Source of the DNA: Actinomyces gerencseriae DSM 6844
GTDB taxonomy: Bacteria > Actinomycetota > Actinomycetes > Actinomycetales > Actinomycetaceae
Reading direction: 5' to 3'
DNA: 64,000 nt
Assembly (NCBI RefSeq): GCF_000429265.1
Contig: NZ_KE386871.1
Location: 177,977-241,976 of the forward strand
How positions within the stretch are numbered: the stretch's first letter is position 1; every line of letters begins with the position of its first letter. A program made the translations under genes and the position numbers. Shown here piece by piece: positions 36,851 to 47,459 of this stretch. Below the pieces are notes generated by a model. It did no database searches and had not been told where the DNA came from. It saw only the letters and a program-made list of their open reading frames with translations.

Positions 36851-38778
36851 GGCTCACCCGGCTCCGTCTGCTCCGCCCGCCTGTCGACGTCCTCGGGCGT
36901 GCGAGCCCTGGGCGACGTGCTGGCGGCGGTGGGAAGCGGCAGCACGGCTCGCGCTCCGGACGCGACCGGTGGGACGTCCTCCTGTGCCCGGTCGGCGGCG
37001 CGGCGCGAGGCGGGGGACGGCGCGACGACGGGCGCCGGCGCGGTCATGACCCCCGACTCCGGCTCGCGGCGCGGGGCCGCACGGGCGACGGCGGGGGCGT
37101 CGTCGGGAACGACGCCGAGGGGTCCCGGCCGGGTGAAGGTCCCCGGCCCGGCGTCCGGGCCCAGGCGCCGCGGCAGAGTCAGGAGGAAGGACGCGCCCTC
37201 CTGGGGCCATCCCCACGCGACGATCGTGCCGCCGTGCAGGGCGGCGTCCTCCAGGGCGATCGACAGTCCCAGCCCCGTCCCGCCCAGGGTCCGCTTGCGA
37301 GAGGGATCGGCCCGGTAGAAGCGGTCGAAGACCTGCTTGACGACATCGGGGCTCATGCCGATGCCATGATCGCGCACCCGCACGGCCACCGCGTCGTCCG
37401 ACCCGGAGATGGTGATGTCGATGCGGGAGCCATCGGCGTGCTCGATAGCGTTGACAATGAGGTTGCGTAGAATGCGCTCGATGCGCGTGGAGTCGACCTC
37501 GGCGACCACCGGCTCGGGTGGCGCGTCGAGCACGACCTGGGACCCCTTGGCCTCGATGTGCACGGAGACCAGATCCAGCACGCCCAGGGTCAGTGCGACG
37601 ATATCGGCGTCCTCGGCGCGCAGCTGCACGCGCCCGGAGTCGATGCGGGAGATCTCCAGCAGGTCGGTGAGCATGGACTCGAAGCGGTCGATCTCGCGCA
37701 TGAGGATCTCGAGGCTGCGAGCGGCGAACGGATCCTCGATCTCGTCGCGGGCCTCCCAGATCTGCTCGCTGGCCAGGCGGATCGAGGCCAGCGGGGTGCG
37801 CAGCTCGTGGGAGACGTCGGAGACGAACAGCCTCTCGATCTTGGAGAGCTTCTCCCAGGCCTCGATCTGAGCCTCGAGGGAGGCCGCCATCTCGTTGAAG
37901 GACCTCGACAGCGTGGCGATCTCGTCCTCCCCGTGGACGGGCAGGCGCTCGCTCAGGCGGCCGCCCGCCAGACGCTGGGAGGCCAGGGAGGTGCGTCGAA
38001 TGGGAATCAGGACGCGCCAGGTCAGGGCCCAGATCCCCAGGATGAGCATGAGGAGGAAGCCCGAGCCCGCGATGACCACGGCCCGGGAGGCCAGATCGAT
38101 GACGTTCTGCTCGGGCGCCAGCGTGTAGACCAGGAAGAGGTCGTAGTCGCCCGCCAGCGGCAACGAGACCCTCTGCCCGACGATGAGGCCGGGACTGGGG
38201 CCATTGCCGGAGTCCACGCTGACCGACTCCCAGTACTGCCGGTGCTCGCCCGCGCCGTCGGCGAGCGCGGTGATCATGTCCTCGGAGACCAGCGACATGA
38301 GCTTGACGTCGGTGGTCAGGTCATTGATGACATTGGCCGTGGTCTCGGTGCCGCTGCGCTTGAGGATGACGCCGACGCCGCCCGCCCCGGCGAACGACTG
38401 GCCGACGGAGGAGATCTGCGCCTGGGCGACGGCGGCCACCTGGTCCGCCGTCGTCGCGCCGGAGGTATCGAAGGCCGCCTGGACGGTGGCGACCCGAAGA
38501 CGGGCGTCCGTCAGGATGACATCACGACGATCGGCGAAGATGTCGTCGCGTATTCGGGCCGTGACCACCACCAGGATGATGACGATGAGAACGATGCCGC
38601 CGACCATGGCGAACATCGCCATCCGCGTGGCCAGGCTGCGCCGAATGGCCGACAGCGACGGCATGAAGCCGTCGCGTCGGCGCAGACCGGGGCTGCTGAC
38701 CGGCGTCGGCGCGCTCCCCGGGGCTCTGCGAGGCGCCTCGGGCGAACTCGCTCGAGCGGACCGGTGCGAGAAGGTCAC
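36847..38778 (-). CDS. mtrB: Sensor histidine kinase MtrB
   Basis: 643 residues. Membrane helices near 53-75 and 230-250 enclose an extracellular sensor domain. A HAMP segment follows (LASQRLAGGRLSERLPVHGE), then the phospho-acceptor box FVSDVSHELRTPLASIRL (His about 324) and the ATPase with NLIVNAIEHADG, VRDHGIGM and GGTGLGLSIALE. The tail of about 100 residues is Pro/Ala-rich. It pairs with MtrA 22 bp upstream. MtrAB controls cell-wall hydrolases, division and osmotic response in actinobacteria. Confidence 0.95.
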   Translation of the reverse strand: MTFSHRSARASSPEAPRRAPGSAPTPVSSPGLRRRDGFMPSLSAIRRSLATRMAMFAMVGGIVLIVIILVVVTARIRDDIFADRRDVILTDARLRVATVQAAFDTSGATTADQVAAVAQAQISSVGQSFAGAGGVGVILKRSGTETTANVINDLTTDVKLMSLVSEDMITALADGAGEHRQYWESVSVDSGNGPSPGLIVGQRVSLPLAGDYDLFLVYTLAPEQNVIDLASRAVVIAGSGFLLMLILGIWALTWRVLIPIRRTSLASQRLAGGRLSERLPVHGEDEIATLSRSFNEMAASLEAQIEAWEKLSKIERLFVSDVSHELRTPLASIRLASEQIWEARDEIEDPFAARSLEILMREIDRFESMLTDLLEISRIDSGRVQLRAEDADIVALTLGVLDLVSVHIEAKGSQVVLDAPPEPVVAEVDSTRIERILRNLIVNAIEHADGSRIDITISGSDDAVAVRVRDHGIGMSPDVVKQVFDRFYRADPSRKRTLGGTGLGLSIALEDAALHGGTIVAWGWPQEGASFLLTLPRRLGPDAGPGTFTRPGPLGVVPDDAPAVARAAPRREPESGVMTAPAPVVAPSPASRRAADRAQEDVPPVASGARAVLPLPTAASTSPRARTPEDVDRRAEQTEPGEP

Positions 38779-38800
38779 GAGCCGAGTGCCGCCGGACGGA

Positions 38801-39484
38801 TCAGGCGGGCTCGCCGGCGCGGTAGCCCACGCCGCGGACGGTCACCACGATCGCCGGATGCTCGGGATCGTGCTCGATCTTGGCGCGCAGCCGCTGGACG
38901 TGCACGTTGACGAGCCGCGTGTCGGCGGCGTGCTGGTAGCCCCACACCTGCTCGAGAAGCTCCTCGCGGGTGAACACCTTCCAGGGAGTGCGCGCGAGCG
39001 TGACCAGCAGATCGAACTCGAGGGGCGTCAGACCGATCTCGACCTCCCCGCGGCGCACCTGGTGCCCCGCGACGTCGATATCGAGATCACCGGCGCGCAC
39101 GTGCTCGGCGTTGCCGCCGTCGGAGGTGCGGCGCAGCCGGGTGCGCACGCGGGCCAGCAGCTCCTTGGACTTGAAGGGCTTGGTGACGTAGTCGTCGGCC
39201 CCGGCCTCCAGCCCGGCGACGACGTCCTGAGTGTCCGTGCGCGCCGTGAGCATGATGACGGGGACATCCGACTCCTCGCGGATGTGCCGGCAGATCTCCA
39301 CGCCGTCAAGGCCGGGAAGCATGAGGTCGAGGAGAACAAGATCGGGTTCTGATTGATGGAAGACGTCGATGGTGGCAGCCCCGTCGGCGCAGTACGAAGG
39401 TTCATACCCTTCGGCTGTGAGCATGATGCCGATCATCTCTGACAGGGCCGTGTCGTCATCGACGACCAGGATGCGGGTGCTCAT
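38801..39484 (-). CDS. mtrA: DNA-binding response regulator MtrA
   Basis: 227 residues. The receiver domain holds the acidic pair VVDDD and the phospho-acceptor Asp53 in LLDLMLPGLDG, with switch residues MLTA and the Lys in VTKPF. The C-terminal OmpR-type winged helix reads LTPLEFDLLVTLA ... REELLEQVWGYQ ... RLVNVHVQRLRAKIE. The ATG at 39484 is the conserved MSTRILVVDDD start; the frame is open for 54 codons further but these are not family-like. Four phased 11-bp repeats 95-138 bp upstream suggest autoregulation. Confidence 0.96.
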   Translation of the reverse strand: MSTRILVVDDDTALSEMIGIMLTAEGYEPSYCADGAATIDVFHQSEPDLVLLDLMLPGLDGVEICRHIREESDVPVIMLTARTDTQDVVAGLEAGADDYVTKPFKSKELLARVRTRLRRTSDGGNAEHVRAGDLDIDVAGHQVRRGEVEIGLTPLEFDLLVTLARTPWKVFTREELLEQVWGYQHAADTRLVNVHVQRLRAKIEHDPEHPAIVVTVRGVGYRAGEPA

Positions 39485-39950
39485 GGAACGTATCTTGACA
39501 TGAAGATGCTCCGGATGAGGCATTGGCGTCCGGCCTCCAGGTACGTGTCGTCCGCGCCATCGCTTGCACTTCAGCCCCGTAACACCATTGTGACACCTTC
39601 GTGCCACCTCCGTGACAACTTCGCGCTCTCCTCGTATCGGCTCCATATCATCTCCCTATTATCGAGGCATTGCCTCTTCATCATCTCCGCATCCTCTTCC
39701 CGTCTCTTCCGCATTAGTCGTCCGCTACCTCCCCGTCGACCACGCGCTATCTGCGAGTCGTGGATGAGCGGTCTGCGCATTCTCTCCACAGCGTCTGCGC
39801 ATTCACTTCGTATCGTTTCCATCATAATGCCTCCGCATCGTCACGGCCGGGAGCGGCGGACCGCCGACCGGCGTCACCGCCCCCCCTCCTCGGACCCGTC
39901 TCCTCCTCGGGAGGGAGGAAGTCGCCGTCGCAACGTGCCACAGTTGCCTC
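39485..39950. other. Divergent gap between mtrA and a membrane-protein gene
   Basis: About 465 bases. It includes the phased array at 39579-39622 and a stretch (about 39623-39840) that is much less GC-rich than the genome and strongly pyrimidine-rich on the plus strand. Two copies of GTCTGCGCATTC are 22 bp apart (39771 and 39793). Short open frames on both strands show no coding signal. A long leader or small RNA is possible. Confidence 0.5.
39579..39622 (-). promoter_or_regulatory. Four phased 11-bp repeats upstream of mtrA (candidate MtrA autoregulatory site)
   Basis: Plus-strand units start GTAAC (39579), GTGAC (39590), GTGCC (39601) and GTGAC (39612), each 11 bp apart, with ACC(T/A)TC-type remainders. 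On the mtrA strand they read GTCAC-N6-GGCAC-N6-GTCAC-N6-GTTAC. The pattern fits the direct repeats bound by OmpR-class regulators and the GTCAC/GTAAC cores reported for MtrA. Binding is inferred. Confidence 0.55.
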
Positions 39951-41153
39951 ATGACCAGTGAGATCGACGGGCCCTCGAATCAGTCGTGGCAACCGCCATC
40001 CGAGCATCCGCAGGCGCCGGAGAGCACGGAGGGGGCCGATCCGGCCGACGGCCGGGCATGGGAGCGACCGGGCATGCCGTCGCCCGGGGAGGCTCGGACC
40101 GGAGCATCCCAGAGCCGGGCCCCCGCCCAGGGATCAACGGGTCCGTACCTCGCGCAGAGGCCCTCCTTCCTCGCGCCCAAGCCCGGCATCATCCCCCTGC
40201 GACCGCTGGGCGTCATGGAGATCATCAGCGGCGCGTTCGAGGCGCTGCGCGCCAATCCCCGCGCCATGTTCCTGCCCGCGCTGGTCGTGACGAGCGTGAT
40301 CGGAATCATCTCCGCGGCCGTGACGTTCGTGATGGCCCAGCCCCAGTTCTCCGCCCTCGAGAGAGTCCAGGCCTCGAACGAGCCGTCGGTGGAGGAGGTC
40401 ATGAGCTCGTTCCAGACCACCGGTACAACGCTCGTGGCGCAGTCGGGAGTCTCCCTTCTCCTGTCGCTGGCCTCCATCATCCTGACCGGTCTGATCATCG
40501 TGGCGGTCTCCCGCTCCGTGCTCGGGCGCGTCGCGACACCGGGCGAGGTCTGGGATCGGGTTCGGCCCCGTATCTGGCCGCTGATCGGCCAGTCGCTGCT
40601 CATCGGGCTGATCGGCATCGTGGCGGCCGTCGTCGTGCTCGTCGTCGCGGTAGGCCTCGGCGCGGTCGTCATCGCGTCGATCACTGGCGGCGGCGAGTGG
40701 AGCGCCGCGGGCGTCCTCGCAGCCATTCTGACAATCTTCGTGGTGACCATCGCCCTGACCATCGCGGCCGTCTACTTCACCGTTCGCCTGGAGTTCTCCA
40801 GCGCCGCCCTCATCCTGGAGAACGTGGGCGTGTGGGAGGGCATGCGCCGCTCGTGGCGCCTGACCCGGGGCAGCTTCTGGCGGGTGCTCGGCATCCTGCT
40901 GCTCAGCCTGCTCATCACCTCCACCCTCACCGGGATCGTCTCGGGCGCCGTGGGCATGCTCGGCGCGCTCGCGACGCTGGGGGGCGGGCTGGGCGCCTAC
41001 TCCGCCCTCATGGCCGGCTCGTCCTTCATCTCCTCCCTCCTCCAGGCGGCGATCCTGCCCTTCGCCTCGGCCGTCACCGCACTGACCTACATCGACCTGC
41101 GCATGCGCAAGGAGGGTCTGGACGTCGAGCTGCGCCAGGCGGCCGCCGTCTGA
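39951..41153 (+). CDS. Polytopic membrane protein (glycerophosphodiesterase membrane-domain-like)
   Basis: 400 residues. The first 80 are Pro/Ser/Gly-rich and cytoplasmic. Six or so long membrane helices follow, for example LLLSLASIILTGLIIVAVS and AAVVVLVVAVGLGAVVIAS. The loop VGVWEGMRRSWRLTRGSFWR is a phrase seen in the actinobacterial membrane family related to the membrane domain of glycerophosphodiester phosphodiesterases. No catalytic domain is attached. It starts the plus-strand envelope operon that runs to the DUF58 gene, with 22 bp to the next gene. Confidence 0.65.
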   Translation: MTSEIDGPSNQSWQPPSEHPQAPESTEGADPADGRAWERPGMPSPGEARTGASQSRAPAQGSTGPYLAQRPSFLAPKPGIIPLRPLGVMEIISGAFEALRANPRAMFLPALVVTSVIGIISAAVTFVMAQPQFSALERVQASNEPSVEEVMSSFQTTGTTLVAQSGVSLLLSLASIILTGLIIVAVSRSVLGRVATPGEVWDRVRPRIWPLIGQSLLIGLIGIVAAVVVLVVAVGLGAVVIASITGGGEWSAAGVLAAILTIFVVTIALTIAAVYFTVRLEFSSAALILENVGVWEGMRRSWRLTRGSFWRVLGILLLSLLITSTLTGIVSGAVGMLGALATLGGGLGAYSALMAGSSFISSLLQAAILPFASAVTALTYIDLRMRKEGLDVELRQAAAV

Positions 41154-41175
41154 GGCCGAGGGGATCGCACAGCAC

Positions 41176-41931
41176 ATGCGCACCATCGTCGGCTTGCTCG
41201 CACTCCTCCCGCTCCTCCACGCGAACGCCCCGTGCGCGCCGGAGGCGCTGCGCCGGTGCGCCGGCACGGCGCGGGCGGCCGATGCCCCCGCCACGCCCGA
41301 CGCCTCCCAGGCCCGCGAGGCCGCCGAACGCGAGCTCGCGCGCCGGGAGTACCAGGGGGGCGAGAGCCTGTGGACCCGGTTGTGGCGGTGGATCTCGGAG
41401 CACCTCGACCCCAGTGGCGCCGTGCCGGGGATCCCCTCCTGGACGTCCACCCTCATCGTCGTCGTGGTGCTGCTCGCCCTCCTGGTCGTCCTGGCCCTCC
41501 TGCTCGGGCGCGTCACCCGGCAGCAGCGCGCCCGCATGAACCGCAGCCTCTTCGCCGGCGACGACCGCGACTCGACCGCGCTGACCAGGGCGGCGGACGA
41601 CGCCGCCGACAGGGGGGACTGGACCACCGCCGTCGTCGAGCGCTTCCGAGCGATCATCCGCTCGCTCGACGAGCGCGGCGCTCTCGAGGACTATCCGGGG
41701 ATGACCGCTCACGAGGCGGCGACCGTCGCCGCCTCCGTCGTCGTCGGTCACGCCGACGACCTCCACCGCGCCGGGGTTCTCTTCGACGCGGTGCGCTACG
41801 GGGAGATCGACCCCACCTTCGAGCAGGATGTCTGGATGCGCGATCTCGCCGACGCGATCCACCGCACGCAGCCGGCTGTCGAGCCCGCCCTCGCGGAGGT
41901 CCCCGTCCACGGACGCGGAGGCCCGTTGTGA
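41176..41931 (+). CDS. DUF4129 domain-containing membrane protein
   Basis: 251 residues: an N-terminal signal-like segment (IVGLLALLPLLHANA), an external Ala/Arg-rich part, one membrane helix (about 92-115, TLIVVVVLLALLVVLALLLG), and a C-terminal DUF4129-type cytoplasmic domain with VVERFRAIIRSLDERGALED and PGMTAHEAA. DUF4129 proteins accompany MoxR and DUF58 proteins in actinobacterial envelope loci. The stop overlaps the next start by GTGA. Confidence 0.8.
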   Translation: MRTIVGLLALLPLLHANAPCAPEALRRCAGTARAADAPATPDASQAREAAERELARREYQGGESLWTRLWRWISEHLDPSGAVPGIPSWTSTLIVVVVLLALLVVLALLLGRVTRQQRARMNRSLFAGDDRDSTALTRAADDAADRGDWTTAVVERFRAIIRSLDERGALEDYPGMTAHEAATVAASVVVGHADDLHRAGVLFDAVRYGEIDPTFEQDVWMRDLADAIHRTQPAVEPALAEVPVHGRGGPL

Positions 41932-43156
41932 CTGTCTCCTCGTCCTCCCGCGGCGCACGGCCGGGCGCCGCCTCGGGAGGCGACCAGGTCACCGGCGTCC
42001 CCCTGTCCGTCAGGCTGCGGCGGTGGCGTCCCTTCATCCTGGCGGTGGGGCTTCTCCTGATCGTCACGGTCGTGGGGACCCTGACCGAGTCGCAGCACTC
42101 CGAGACGCCGTTCGCGATCGACAATCCCAAGCACGACGGAGCGCAGGCGCTCGCCCGGCTTCTGCGCCAGGAGGGCGTCTCGGTCGAGACCGTCCGCTCC
42201 CAGGAGGCGGCCGTGCGCGCCGCGGAACCGGGCACGACCGTGGCCCTGCTCGACGCCGGGCTCCTGACGGAGGACGAGCGCTCGGAGCTGGCGCGCACCG
42301 GAGCCGATGTCGTCGTCGTCGGCGCCCTGTACCAGGACCTGTCCGGGCTGACCGACCCGGTCGAGCTGACCTCCTCGGGCCATTCGGCGCCCGCCGACAC
42401 CGTCCTGACCTCCCAGTGCCCCGACGCGGACGCCGCGGCGGCGGAATCCATGGCGGGCTCGCGCGGCTCCGTGCAGCTGGGCGAGGGCACCGACAGCACC
42501 GACGGGACTGATGCCACCGGCTGCTTCCCCCTCGACCAGGGGGAGGATCGGACCGGCTACGCCTACGCGACCGCCCCCACCGGTGGCGGCGGCGCGCTGC
42601 GCGTCATCGCGGACGCCGACGTCATCACCAACTCTCGCCTGGCCGAGGCCGGCCATGCGGCCCTCGCCATTCGCGCGCTGGGCCACCACGAGCACGTGGT
42701 CTGGTTCGACGCCTCCCAGCAGCAGATCCCGACGGTGTGGGACACCGTGTCCACGCCCCCCTGGATGCCGGTCCTGCTGGCGCAGGGCGTCGTCATCGTC
42801 TGCGCGCTGGCCGTGGTCCGGGGGCGGCGCTTCGGCCGGATCGTCGCCGAGGATCTGCCCGTCGTCGTGCACGCGGCCGAGACGACGCGCGGGCGCGGTC
42901 GCCTGTACCGGCGCGCAGGGGCCCGGGATCGCGCCGCCGAGACGCTGCGCTCCGCGACCGCGCTGCGCCTGTCCCGCAGACTGGGTCTCCCCCGCGCCGC
43001 CGAGCGCGACGCCGTCGCCCACGCGGCCGCTCGGGCCACCGGGTGGCCGCCCGGGCTCGTCGGCGACCTCCTGTGCGGTCCCGTCCCTTCCAATGACCGG
43101 GCCCTCGCGGGCCTGGCCGTCCAGCTCGATCGACTCGAGAGCGAGGTCCTTCCACG

Positions 43157-43160
<4 letters not shown>
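41928..43160 (+). CDS. DUF4350 domain-containing membrane protein
   Basis: 410 residues. The first membrane helix is at about 36-54 (FILAVGLLLIVTVVGTL). The extracytoplasmic domain from 60 to 285 opens with the DUF4350 phrase AIDNPKHDGAQALARLLRQ. A second helix is near 290 (PVLLAQGVVIVCALAVV), and an Arg-rich cytoplasmic tail follows. The GTG overlaps the DUF4129 stop, and its own stop overlaps the MoxR start, so all three are translated in a chain. The function is unknown, but the gene set is conserved. Confidence 0.8.
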
Positions 43161-44173
<1,013 letters not shown>

Positions 44174-44289
44174 ACGTCCGCCGATCGTCCGCCGATCGTC
44201 CGCGGACCGCTCGACGACCGCTGCGAGCCCCCGTGAGGAGGCCGGATGCCCCGGGCACGCGACCGGGGGCATAACTGGGAGGAGGAAGC

Positions 44290-45582
44290 GTGTACCTCAC
44301 GATGCGCACCGTCTGGCTGCTGACCGCCTGCTGCCTGATCGTGCTCGCCGCGCCCCGCCCGCTGACCGTGGTCGGATGCGCGGGCGCCGTCGTGCTCCTC
44401 GTCGTGGGCGACGTCGCCGCCGCGCCCTCACCGCGCGGCCTGCAAGTGCGGCGCTCCGTCGAGAGGTCGGTCCGCCTGGGGGGATCCACGACGGCGACCC
44501 TCACCGTGACCAACACCGGGCGCCGTCATGCGACGGCGCGGGTGCGCGACGCGTGGCCCCCGTCGGCCGGGGCCTCCCACGAGCGGGCGTCGCTGTCGAT
44601 TCCGCCGGGTGAGCGCCGCCGAACCCGCACGGCGCTGACTCCGACGCGTCGTGGCGACCGCCGGGCCGACCTCGTCACGGTACGGCTGGCGGGACCCCTC
44701 GGGCTGGCCGGCCGCCAGGCGTCCCTGCTGGCACCGGCGAGGTTGAGAGTCCTGCCCGAGTTCGTCTCGCGACGGCACCTGCCCTCCCGATTCGCGCGCC
44801 TGCGGGAGATGGACGGTCGCAGCATCGTCATGATCCGGGGGGCGGGAACCGAGTTCGACTCCCTGAGGGAGTACGTCGTCGGCGACGACGTCCGCTCGAT
44901 CGACTGGAGATCCACGGCACGGCGGGGCGAGGTCGTCGTGCGCACCTGGAGGCCCGAGCGCGACCGACGCGTGCTCATCGTGGTCGACACCGGACGCATG
45001 TCCGCGGCACGGCTGGGCGACGCCCCGCGTCTGGACTCTCACATCGAGGCCTGCCTGCTCATGGCCGCCCTGGCCTCGCGGGCCGGGGACCGAGTGGATG
45101 TCGTGGCCCTCGACGTCGCTGTGCGCGCACAGGTGCGAGGGCGGACGGGACCCGCGCTCATGAGCGCCCTGGCCGACGCTCTGGCGCCCCTCGACGCCGA
45201 GCTGGTGGAGACCGACTGGGCGCTCCTGGCCTCCACGGTGCACGGCGCCCTGTCGCAGCGCGCACTCGTCGTCGTGCTCACCGCGCTGGACGGGTCCGGC
45301 GGTGAGGCGCCGATGGTGCGTGCACTGAGCACCGTTGCACGGGATCACACGGTGATCCTCGCCTCTCCCACCGACCCCGAGCTCGCCGATCTGCGCGCCG
45401 ATCGCGCCGACAGCGAGGCCGTGTACACCGCGGCGGCGGCCGAGCACGATGTCATCGAGCTCGACCGGGTGCGCCGCAGGCTGCGACGCTACGGGATCGA
45501 GGTCGTCGAGGCCGAGCCCGGTCGCATCGCCCCGACGCTGGCGGACGCCTACCTGTCGCTCAAGGCCGCGGGGAGGCTGTGA
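44290..45582 (+). CDS. DUF58 domain-containing protein
   Basis: 430 residues. Two membrane helices at the N terminus (about 5-40), a beta-rich middle domain, and the DUF58 signature REYVVGDDVRSIDWRSTARR followed by a VWA-like fold (VLIVVDTGRMSAARL). DUF58 proteins pair with MoxR ATPases. The GTG start has a GGAGG site (near 44279) 6 bases upstream. Convergent with the SpoIIM gene, 41 bp away. Confidence 0.9.
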   Translation: MYLTMRTVWLLTACCLIVLAAPRPLTVVGCAGAVVLLVVGDVAAAPSPRGLQVRRSVERSVRLGGSTTATLTVTNTGRRHATARVRDAWPPSAGASHERASLSIPPGERRRTRTALTPTRRGDRRADLVTVRLAGPLGLAGRQASLLAPARLRVLPEFVSRRHLPSRFARLREMDGRSIVMIRGAGTEFDSLREYVVGDDVRSIDWRSTARRGEVVVRTWRPERDRRVLIVVDTGRMSAARLGDAPRLDSHIEACLLMAALASRAGDRVDVVALDVAVRAQVRGRTGPALMSALADALAPLDAELVETDWALLASTVHGALSQRALVVVLTALDGSGGEAPMVRALSTVARDHTVILASPTDPELADLRADRADSEAVYTAAAAEHDVIELDRVRRRLRRYGIEVVEAEPGRIAPTLADAYLSLKAAGRL

Positions 45583-45623
45583 TGGGGACGCACGCCGCCC
45601 CCCGACCGCTCCCGCACGGGGGA

Positions 45624-46619
45624 TCAGCCCGCCTCGGCGAGCACGACCCCCGCCTCGTCCTCGGTCAGGTCCCCGGTCCGCCCGACGCTGGCGGCCCGCC
45701 CTCCCAGCATGAGCGTATACACCCACAGCACCGTGACGGCGAGCACCCCCACCACGAGCTTGATCGACCACGGCATCCGGGCCGGTGTCACGAAGGCCTC
45801 GATGAAGCCCGCGACGGCGAGAGCCGCCGTCAGCGCGACCGCCACCGTGATCAGAGCCCGGCCCTCCGCGGCCAGCGCCGTCCCGCGGGACCTGGGACCG
45901 GGGACGAGCAGCGTCCAGAACAGGCGCAGCCCCGCACCACCGGCGATGAAGATGCAGGTCAGCTCCAGCAGGCCATGGGGGGTGATGAGTGCGAAGAAGA
46001 GGTCCAGCGCGCCGTGGTCGGCCATGACGGCCGCCGCTCGGCCGACGCCGAGGGCGTTGACGAACAGCACGTAGGCGGGCAGGACCCCCGTGATGCCGCT
46101 CGCGACGCATACGGCGGCGATGCGCGCGTTGTTGGTCCACACCTGGGCTGCGAACTCGCTCGGCTCGTACCGACTGTAGTAGGACTCGAACATGGAGCGG
46201 GCGTAGGCGTCTCGCTCCTGCGGGGTGCCCACTGCGCTCATGGCCTCGGGACTGCGCAGGGTCCACAGGGCGATGATCGCTGTGAGAGCGATCTCCGCGA
46301 CCATGACGCCCACCGTCCACCAGCGCACCCGGTACAGGGCCGCCGGCGCCGACTGGAGCCAGAAGCGGACCAGGTCGCTCAGACGGGTCTCCCGGGCACC
46401 GGTGATCCGACCGCGGGCGGCCGCCACGCGGGCCGAGACCTCGGCGATGAGCTCGGGGTCCGGGGCGCCGGTGCGGATGCGCGAGAGGTGCCCCGCAGTG
46501 GCGCGGTAGAGGCTCACGAGCTCGTCGGTCTCCGCCCCGTTCAACCGGCGTCTGCGCGTGAGCTCGTCCAACCGGTCCCACTGGTCGCGGTGCGCAGCCG
46601 CATACGCGTCGATGTCCAC
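45624..46619 (-). CDS. Stage II sporulation protein M family membrane protein
   Basis: 331 residues. A soluble N-terminal helix bundle (MDIDAYAAAHRDQWDRLDEL) precedes about six membrane helices. The SpoIIM-like phrase NNARIAAVCVASGITGVLPA, followed by FFALITPHGLLELTCIFIAG, is characteristic. In non-sporulating actinobacteria these proteins neighbour RDD and MoxR/DUF58 genes and probably act in envelope processes. Divergent from the RDD gene by only 14 bp. Confidence 0.85.
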   Translation of the reverse strand: MDIDAYAAAHRDQWDRLDELTRRRRLNGAETDELVSLYRATAGHLSRIRTGAPDPELIAEVSARVAAARGRITGARETRLSDLVRFWLQSAPAALYRVRWWTVGVMVAEIALTAIIALWTLRSPEAMSAVGTPQERDAYARSMFESYYSRYEPSEFAAQVWTNNARIAAVCVASGITGVLPAYVLFVNALGVGRAAAVMADHGALDLFFALITPHGLLELTCIFIAGGAGLRLFWTLLVPGPRSRGTALAAEGRALITVAVALTAALAVAGFIEAFVTPARMPWSIKLVVGVLAVTVLWVYTLMLGGRAASVGRTGDLTEDEAGVVLAEAG

Positions 46620-46633
46620 GGAAGGAGTCTGAC

Positions 46634-47452
46634 ATGATGAATGAGGCCCCTGCCTCGTCCGAGCGGATGATGATGCCCGACGTGGTGATCACCGGCGAGG
46701 CCGTGGCCCTCGAGGTGAGCGCCGCCTCGGCCGGGCTGCGCATCCTGTCCGGCCTGATCGACTACATCCTGTACAGCAGCGGACTCGTGATGAGCCTGAT
46801 CACCTGGAGCAGGCTCTCCTCGTCCGACGACGAGAGCCCGTCGCGGGCGGCGATGATGGTCGAGGCCTCGCTCATCCTGCTGCTCTGGGTTCTGCTGGTG
46901 CCTCTGACGGTCGAGACCCTCTCCCGGGGGCGATCCGCGGGCCGGCTCATCACCGGCGCACGAGTGGTGCGCGACGACGGCGGCTCGATACGGCTGCGCC
47001 ACAGCCTCGTGCGCGTCCTGCTGACAACGGTGGAGATCTGGATGACTCTGGGCGTGGTGGCCAGCCTGGCATGCGTGGCGACGCGCCGTGGCAAGCGGCT
47101 GGGGGATCTGCTGGCCGGCACCTACGTGGTCCACGAGCGCTCGGCGGCGGGGGCCGCTCCTCCTATCCTGATGCCTCCGGAGCTGGCCGCGTGGGCATCG
47201 CAAGCGGACCTGCGCGCCCTGCCCGGCGATCTCGCACTGGTCGCGAGAACCTTTCTGCAGCGCGGCTCGTCCATGCAGCCCGCACCGCGAGTGCACCTGG
47301 CGACACGGCTGGCGGCGGAGGTCGAGCCCTACGTGGCGCCGCCGGCTCCGGCGGGGACTCATCCGGAGCGCTTCCTGGCGGCGGTGCTGGCCGAGCGCAG
47401 GGACCGCGAGTTCATGCTCGAGCTGCGGGACAGACGAGCCGACCAGGAGTAG
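46634..47452 (+). CDS. RDD family membrane protein
   Basis: 272 residues. RDD-type helices: ASAGLRILSGLIDYILY with the Arg and Asp, then LSRGRSAGRLITGARVVRDD and TRRGKRLGDLLAGTYVVHE. The C-terminal 100 residues are soluble. The transport substrate is not known. It starts 14 bp from the divergent SpoIIM gene, so their start regions overlap regulatory DNA. Its stop is 7 bp from the convergent Trm112 gene. Confidence 0.88.
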   Translation: MMNEAPASSERMMMPDVVITGEAVALEVSAASAGLRILSGLIDYILYSSGLVMSLITWSRLSSSDDESPSRAAMMVEASLILLLWVLLVPLTVETLSRGRSAGRLITGARVVRDDGGSIRLRHSLVRVLLTTVEIWMTLGVVASLACVATRRGKRLGDLLAGTYVVHERSAAGAAPPILMPPELAAWASQADLRALPGDLALVARTFLQRGSSMQPAPRVHLATRLAAEVEPYVAPPAPAGTHPERFLAAVLAERRDREFMLELRDRRADQE

Positions 47453-47459
47453 GGAGCCG

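Noticed and set aside
39500-39961. Open frames on both strands between mtrA and the membrane-protein gene
   Set aside because: No ribosome site, no family motif, and composition unlike the coding regions. Treated as non-coding.
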